8,748 bases of DNA from JBCCFX01 sp039029515 (lineage in GTDB: Bacteria > Planctomycetota > Phycisphaerae > Phycisphaerales > SM1A02). A program made the position numbers and the translations under genes. The DNA is taken from NCBI GenBank assembly GCA_039029515.1, contig JBCCFX010000172.1:1-8748 (forward strand), in the 5' to 3' direction. This document shows, piece by piece, positions 6,011 to 8,748 of this stretch; positions within the stretch are counted from its first letter, which is position 1; every line of letters starts with the position of its first letter. Under the pieces are notes generated by a model that searched no databases, was not told the origin of the DNA, and worked only from the letters and a program-made list of their open reading frames with translations.

Positions 6011-7278
6011 GATGCCACCCCGAATCGTTCACAGACTCTAAGACCGCTCGCGACACCATCTTCATGGAATCCGAATCCCCAGTACGCACCGCAGTACGAA
6101 ATGCAGTCGTGATCGATCAACTCAGCATGGCGTGATTGGGCCATCGAGCGATCCGGCGTGTAGATCGGATGATCGTACGTCCATTGGCCGCAGATTCGCT
6201 CCGGTGCAATGGCCTGGGTCTCGTTCAACGTGACACAGAACGTCTCCGGCGCATCGAGACCCTGCAGCATGTTCATATTGTAGGTCACGGTTGCCGGTGC
6301 GCTGGCATCCTGCGCCAGGTGATAGTTCCAACTCGCCCATGCGCGACGCCGCTTCGGCAGGACGCGATTGTCCGTATGCAGAACGACATCGTTCGCCTGA
6401 TATGGAAACGCTGTGAGCAACGCCTGCTCCGTCGACGACGGCGTATCGAGCATGCGCAGCGCCTGATCCGCATGACATCCGACGATCACATGATCGAACG
6501 CTTCCGGTTCGGCATCATTGGTGTACAGCCGAATGCCTCGCGCGGTCCGTTCGATGCGTTTCACGGGCGTCGAGCAGCGAATGCGATCTGCAAAGGGTCG
6601 AATCAGGGGATCCACATAGTTGCGCGAACCGCCGCGCACGACGCGCCAGGTTGGCCGTTCGCGCGTCAGCATGCGATGGTTTTCGAAGAATTCCACGACG
6701 AAGCGAATCGGGAATTGCCGGAACGTCGCAGGCGGACATGACCAGAGTGCAGCGCCCATCGGAATGAGAAATCGTTCGAGGAACTCCGTCGAGTAGCCGT
6801 ATTCGCGCACGAACTGCTCGACGCTCACCGTGTCATCAAGTCGCTCGAGGATGTCGTCGGATTGCCGTTGAAATCGAAGCACATCGCGAATCATGCGATA
6901 GAACGCCGGCCGGAGTGCGTTGCGCCGCCGCGCGAACATCTGGTTGATGGAACCGCCGTTGTACTCCACGCCGGTCTGATCACACCGAACGCTGAAACTC
7001 ATGTTTGAAGGCTGGCTGTCGACGCCAAGCTCGTCGAGCATCCGCGAGAACTTCGGGTAGTTGATTGGGTTGAATACGATGAAGCCGGTATCGACCGCCC
7101 ATTGCCGGCCGTCGAGCATCACATCAACGGTGTGCGTATGGCCGCCAACTCGATCGTCCGCTTCAAAGATCGTCAGGTCATGCGCTGCGTGCAGGTGATA
7201 CGCACACGTCAGACTGGAGATTCCCGTCCCGACGATCGCAATGCGCTTCGGCTGAGATTGACCAGGCGAATCGATCAT
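6007..7278 (-). CDS. COG2907-type FAD-dependent oxidoreductase (BfaA/Rv0449c-like)
   Basis: The 423-residue protein is a predicted FAD flavoprotein of the amine-oxidase/protoporphyrinogen-oxidase fold. An N-terminal Rossmann motif KRIAIVGTGISSLTCAYHL (11-29) is followed by IFEADDRVGGHTHTV (37-51), where E39 and the GG pair contact FAD. Family-typical blocks are VDTGFIVFNPINYPKFSRML (62-81), FLIPMGAALWSCPP (170-183) and the C-terminal YCGAYWGFGFHEDGVASGL, which closes the FAD site. No membrane segment is evident, so action on membrane lipids would be from the cytoplasmic face. The M. tuberculosis neighbour of ufaA1 (Rv0449c, bfaA) is linked to reduction of a methylene intermediate to 10-methylstearate; relatives in other bacteria may oxidise instead. 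Either could apply. ATG 7278 forms ATGA with the desaturase stop. There is only a weak and distant GGAG, so coupled translation is likely. Confidence 0.95.
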   Translation of the reverse strand: MIDSPGQSQPKRIAIVGTGISSLTCAYHLHAAHDLTIFEADDRVGGHTHTVDVMLDGRQWAVDTGFIVFNPINYPKFSRMLDELGVDSQPSNMSFSVRCDQTGVEYNGGSINQMFARRRNALRPAFYRMIRDVLRFQRQSDDILERLDDTVSVEQFVREYGYSTEFLERFLIPMGAALWSCPPATFRQFPIRFVVEFFENHRMLTRERPTWRVVRGGSRNYVDPLIRPFADRIRCSTPVKRIERTARGIRLYTNDAEPEAFDHVIVGCHADQALRMLDTPSSTEQALLTAFPYQANDVVLHTDNRVLPKRRRAWASWNYHLAQDASAPATVTYNMNMLQGLDAPETFCVTLNETQAIAPERICGQWTYDHPIYTPDRSMAQSRHAELIDHDCISYCGAYWGFGFHEDGVASGLRVCERFGVAS

Positions 7279-8231
7279 GATGCATCGGTCGCTCCGGCTT
7301 CAGCGAACACGTGTTCGGGCACAGCGCGCAGATCCCAGATGATGCCAACCATCGCAAGCAGGCGGAGGACGTAGTACGTGATATCGATCTCGTACCAGAC
7401 GAATCCCTGGCGGGCAGATGCGGGATAGTGATGATGATTGTTGTGCCAGCCTTCGCCGAGCGTGAACAAGGCGAGCACCGCGTTGTTTCGGCTGTCATCG
7501 TCCGTCTTGAATCGTTGTGATCCCCACGTATGGCACAACGAATTGATCGTGTACGTGAAGTGATACAACACGATGGTCGAGATGAGGAAGACCCAGATCA
7601 ACAACTGCCAGCCGTTGGTGCCAAGCGCAGGCGCGAATCGCTCAAGCGCAGCGCCGATTCCAAAGATGATGAATGCGCTGACGATTGGGATGAACCAGTC
7701 GAATCGATCAAGGAAACGGAGTTCCGGATACCGTGCCAGATCACGAATGTACCGAATCGGTGTTACAAAACCCGCACCGGTCATGAACCAGCCCATGTGG
7801 GACTGCCAGAAGCCGCGATGTTCCGGCGAATGCTGGTCCGGCGGCTCGTCCGAGTGGGCGTGATGATGACGATGATGCGCCGCCCACCACAGGGGACCGC
7901 GCTGACCAGCGGTGTTCCCCGCGACGGCCATCACAAACTGAAATGCGCGCGATGTCTTGAACGCTCGATGCGAAAAGTAGCGGTGATAGAACCCGGTGAT
8001 GAAGAACATGCGCACGACGTAATACGCCACCGCAAGAATCAACGCGGTCCAACTGAAGCCGACCCAGATCACCGCAATGCATGCGATGTGCATCAGGATG
8101 AACGGGATACACCGATACCAACGGACCATGTGGTCTTCCGAGGTCAGGACGGACTCGTCTTCGATAAAACCGTTGTCGGTCCATCGCTTGAGAATGCCCC
8201 ACCGTGTTGGCGTGGTCTGCGTTGATGACAC
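7275..8231 (-). CDS. Membrane fatty-acyl desaturase (delta-9 stearoyl type)
   Basis: The 318-residue membrane protein carries all three histidine boxes of the di-iron stearoyl-CoA/acyl-lipid desaturases: HRYFSH (83-88), HRHHH (120-124, the HxxHH box) and HNNHH (263-267). It also has the additional ligand region NSLCHTWG (230-237) and DDDSRNN (244-250). Hydrophobic pairs lie at about 41-60/62-80 and 178-197/208-229, the usual four-helix arrangement. It would introduce a cis double bond (probably delta-9) into a saturated acyl chain using O2 and electrons from a ferredoxin or cytochrome, neither of which is encoded here. As first gene of the operon it could supply the unsaturated substrate for the downstream methyltransferase. 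The start is GTG 8231, decided by a perfect Shine-Dalgarno GGAGG (8243-8239) with a 7-base spacer. It follows the anti-sigma gene after a 96-base gap and overlaps the FAD gene by ATGA. Confidence 0.95.
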   Translation of the reverse strand: MSSTQTTPTRWGILKRWTDNGFIEDESVLTSEDHMVRWYRCIPFILMHIACIAVIWVGFSWTALILAVAYYVVRMFFITGFYHRYFSHRAFKTSRAFQFVMAVAGNTAGQRGPLWWAAHHRHHHAHSDEPPDQHSPEHRGFWQSHMGWFMTGAGFVTPIRYIRDLARYPELRFLDRFDWFIPIVSAFIIFGIGAALERFAPALGTNGWQLLIWVFLISTIVLYHFTYTINSLCHTWGSQRFKTDDDSRNNAVLALFTLGEGWHNNHHHYPASARQGFVWYEIDITYYVLRLLAMVGIIWDLRAVPEHVFAEAGATDAS

Positions 8232-8238
8232 GGAATGT

Positions 8239-8243
8239 CCTCC
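8239..8243 (-). promoter_or_regulatory. Shine-Dalgarno GGAGG of the desaturase gene
   Basis: On the minus strand GGAGG is followed by ACATTCC and then GTG. It fixes the non-ATG start at 8231 and is the best ribosome site at the head of the operon. Confidence 0.8.
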
Positions 8244-8287
8244 GTCCGTTGAGGTGACGGTCTGGTTTCGATTGAACTTTGCGACTG

Positions 8288-8303
8288 GATGCAGGACGCA
8301 TCG
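8288..8303 (-). repeat. Hairpin GATGC-GTCCT-GCATC with overlapping alternative pairing
   Basis: On the minus strand GATGC (8302-8298) pairs with GCATC (8292-8288) around a 5-base loop. Its left arm, extended to CGATGC (8303-8298), also matches GCATCG at 8317-8312 inside the terminator-like hairpin just upstream. The two pairings exclude each other, as in attenuators. The stems are only 5 and 6 pairs, so chance is possible. Confidence 0.35.
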
Positions 8304-8322
8304 AAAAAGAACGATGCCGTTC
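8304..8322 (-). terminator. Candidate intrinsic terminator after the anti-sigma gene
   Basis: On the minus strand, beginning 5 bases after the TAA of the RskA-like gene, GAACG (8322-8318), loop GCAT and CGTTC (8313-8309) are followed by TTTTT (8308-8304). The 5-pair stem can be lengthened by GAAG pairing with the T-run (G-U and A-U pairs). It is a modest hairpin, so read-through into the desaturase operon is likely. It may set a lower level for the lipid genes than for sigma/anti-sigma, or act as a switch. Confidence 0.45.
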
Positions 8323-8327
8323 CTTCG

Positions 8328-8748
8328 TTACGCGATCGGGGCGACAGCCACGATACGGTATCGTTCAGGATCCCGCTCCGGATTGTGCTTCACGACGCCG
8401 CCGGGCGGCTCAGACGTGATGGCAAACAACGTTGGGTCTTTGACTTCGAGTTTCGCGGAGATCGGAATCACGACGCGTCCATCTGCCGTGACATCGAACA
8501 CACCGCCATCGATCGCCGTGTTCTCGCTGTAGGCAGCCAATGCGTCGTCGAAGATCCACAGTTGATACTGGAAGTCACTCGGATCATTGACATCGAGGCC
8601 ATCGATCACGATGAATCCGGCTTGTCGTTCGTTGCTCCAGATCACTTCGCCGGTCATGCCGCCATCAGGCGACCACGAAACGTTCATCACGTCAGTTGCA
8701 ACGGCCTGCAATCGCTCCGGTGTCATCGGACGATCAAGCGAACGTAAC
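8328..8748 (-). CDS. RskA-type anti-sigma factor, C-terminal part (cut by window edge)
   Basis: The frame is open from the right edge to TAA 8330-8328, giving 139 residues of a protein whose start lies outside. It matches the C-terminal, extracytoplasmic domain of anti-sigma-K factors (RskA, PF10099): GEVIWSNERQAGFIVIDGL, DFQYQLWIFD, GGVFDVTADGRVVIP and FAITSEPPGGVVKHNPER. In this family an N-terminal cytoplasmic segment binds the sigma factor, a single membrane helix follows, and this domain sits outside; regulated proteolysis releases the sigma. Those N-terminal parts, including any zinc-binding motif, must lie beyond 8748. The internal ATG at 8726 is probably not the start because the frame stays open upstream and the domain would lack its anchor. 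Co-orientation with the lipid operon, as with rskA beside Rv0446c-Rv0449c in M. tuberculosis, suggests it controls these genes through a sigma gene just off the window. Confidence 0.85.
   Translation of the reverse strand, partial: LRSLDRPMTPERLQAVATDVMNVSWSPDGGMTGEVIWSNERQAGFIVIDGLDVNDPSDFQYQLWIFDDALAAYSENTAIDGGVFDVTADGRVVIPISAKLEVKDPTLFAITSEPPGGVVKHNPERDPERYRIVAVAPIA

Noticed and set aside
8724..8726. ATG 8726 as the true start of the anti-sigma protein
   Set aside because: The frame remains open to the window edge, and a start here would remove the sigma-binding and membrane segments the family needs.
1..8748. CRISPR arrays, tRNA/rRNA genes, insertion sequences, phage or defence genes
   Set aside because: I saw no regularly spaced repeats, no tRNA-like cloverleaf, no transposase motif and no terminal repeats; nearly all bases are accounted for by the listed genes.

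Overview
The window looks like bacterial chromosome of moderately high GC, most likely from a planctomycete (possibly the Phycisphaerae side). The best lineage clue is the sigma factor at 580-1164, which belongs to the ECF-like group (Sigma70_ECF type) that is greatly expanded in Planctomycetota. This placement rests on protein style only; no rRNA or other marker is present.

Layout from left to right. (i) 1-334, minus strand: N-terminal part of a family 2 glycosyltransferase running off the left edge. (ii) 335-579: divergent intergenic region holding three inverted repeats. (iii) 580-1164, plus strand: ECF-like sigma factor. (iv) 1165-8231, minus strand: an uninterrupted eight-gene operon. 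In transcription order it encodes a fatty-acid desaturase, a COG2907-type FAD oxidoreductase, a DUF1365 protein, a CFA/UfaA1-type lipid methyltransferase, a DUF2878 membrane protein, a DUF1295 membrane reductase-like protein, a second CFA-superfamily methyltransferase resembling coclaurine N-methyltransferases, and a small DUF1475-like membrane protein. (v) 8232-8327: the only gap on this strand, with a terminator-like hairpin and competing pairings. (vi) 8328-8748, minus strand: C-terminal part of an RskA-type anti-sigma factor running off the right edge.

The operon is a lipid-modification system. The core order FAD oxidoreductase - DUF1365 - CFA-like methyltransferase - DUF1295 matches, from memory, the Mycobacterium tuberculosis block Rv0449c-Rv0446c, which adjoins sigK and rskA. 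Its ufaA1 (bfaB) and FAD-enzyme (bfaA) genes are linked to 10-methyl-branched (tuberculostearic) fatty acids. DUF1365, FAD-enzyme, CFA and DUF2878 genes also occur in sigma-E/ChrR (singlet oxygen) regulons of Proteobacteria. The layout here seems a hybrid: RskA control as in actinobacteria, DUF2878 as in proteobacteria, plus a built-in desaturase and a second methyltransferase branch. The inferred pathway is: the desaturase makes the cis double bond in a membrane acyl chain; the first methyltransferase adds a SAM-derived methyl/methylene to it; the FAD enzyme and/or DUF1295 protein reduces or otherwise converts the product. The role of the second methyltransferase and DUF1475 protein is open.

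All seven junctions in the operon are the same 4-base ATGA stop/start overlap, so the proteins are probably made in coupled fashion. The operon ends exactly where the convergent sigma gene ends: the two stop codons abut as TGATCA with no base between. The sigma factor that RskA restrains is probably encoded just beyond the right edge.
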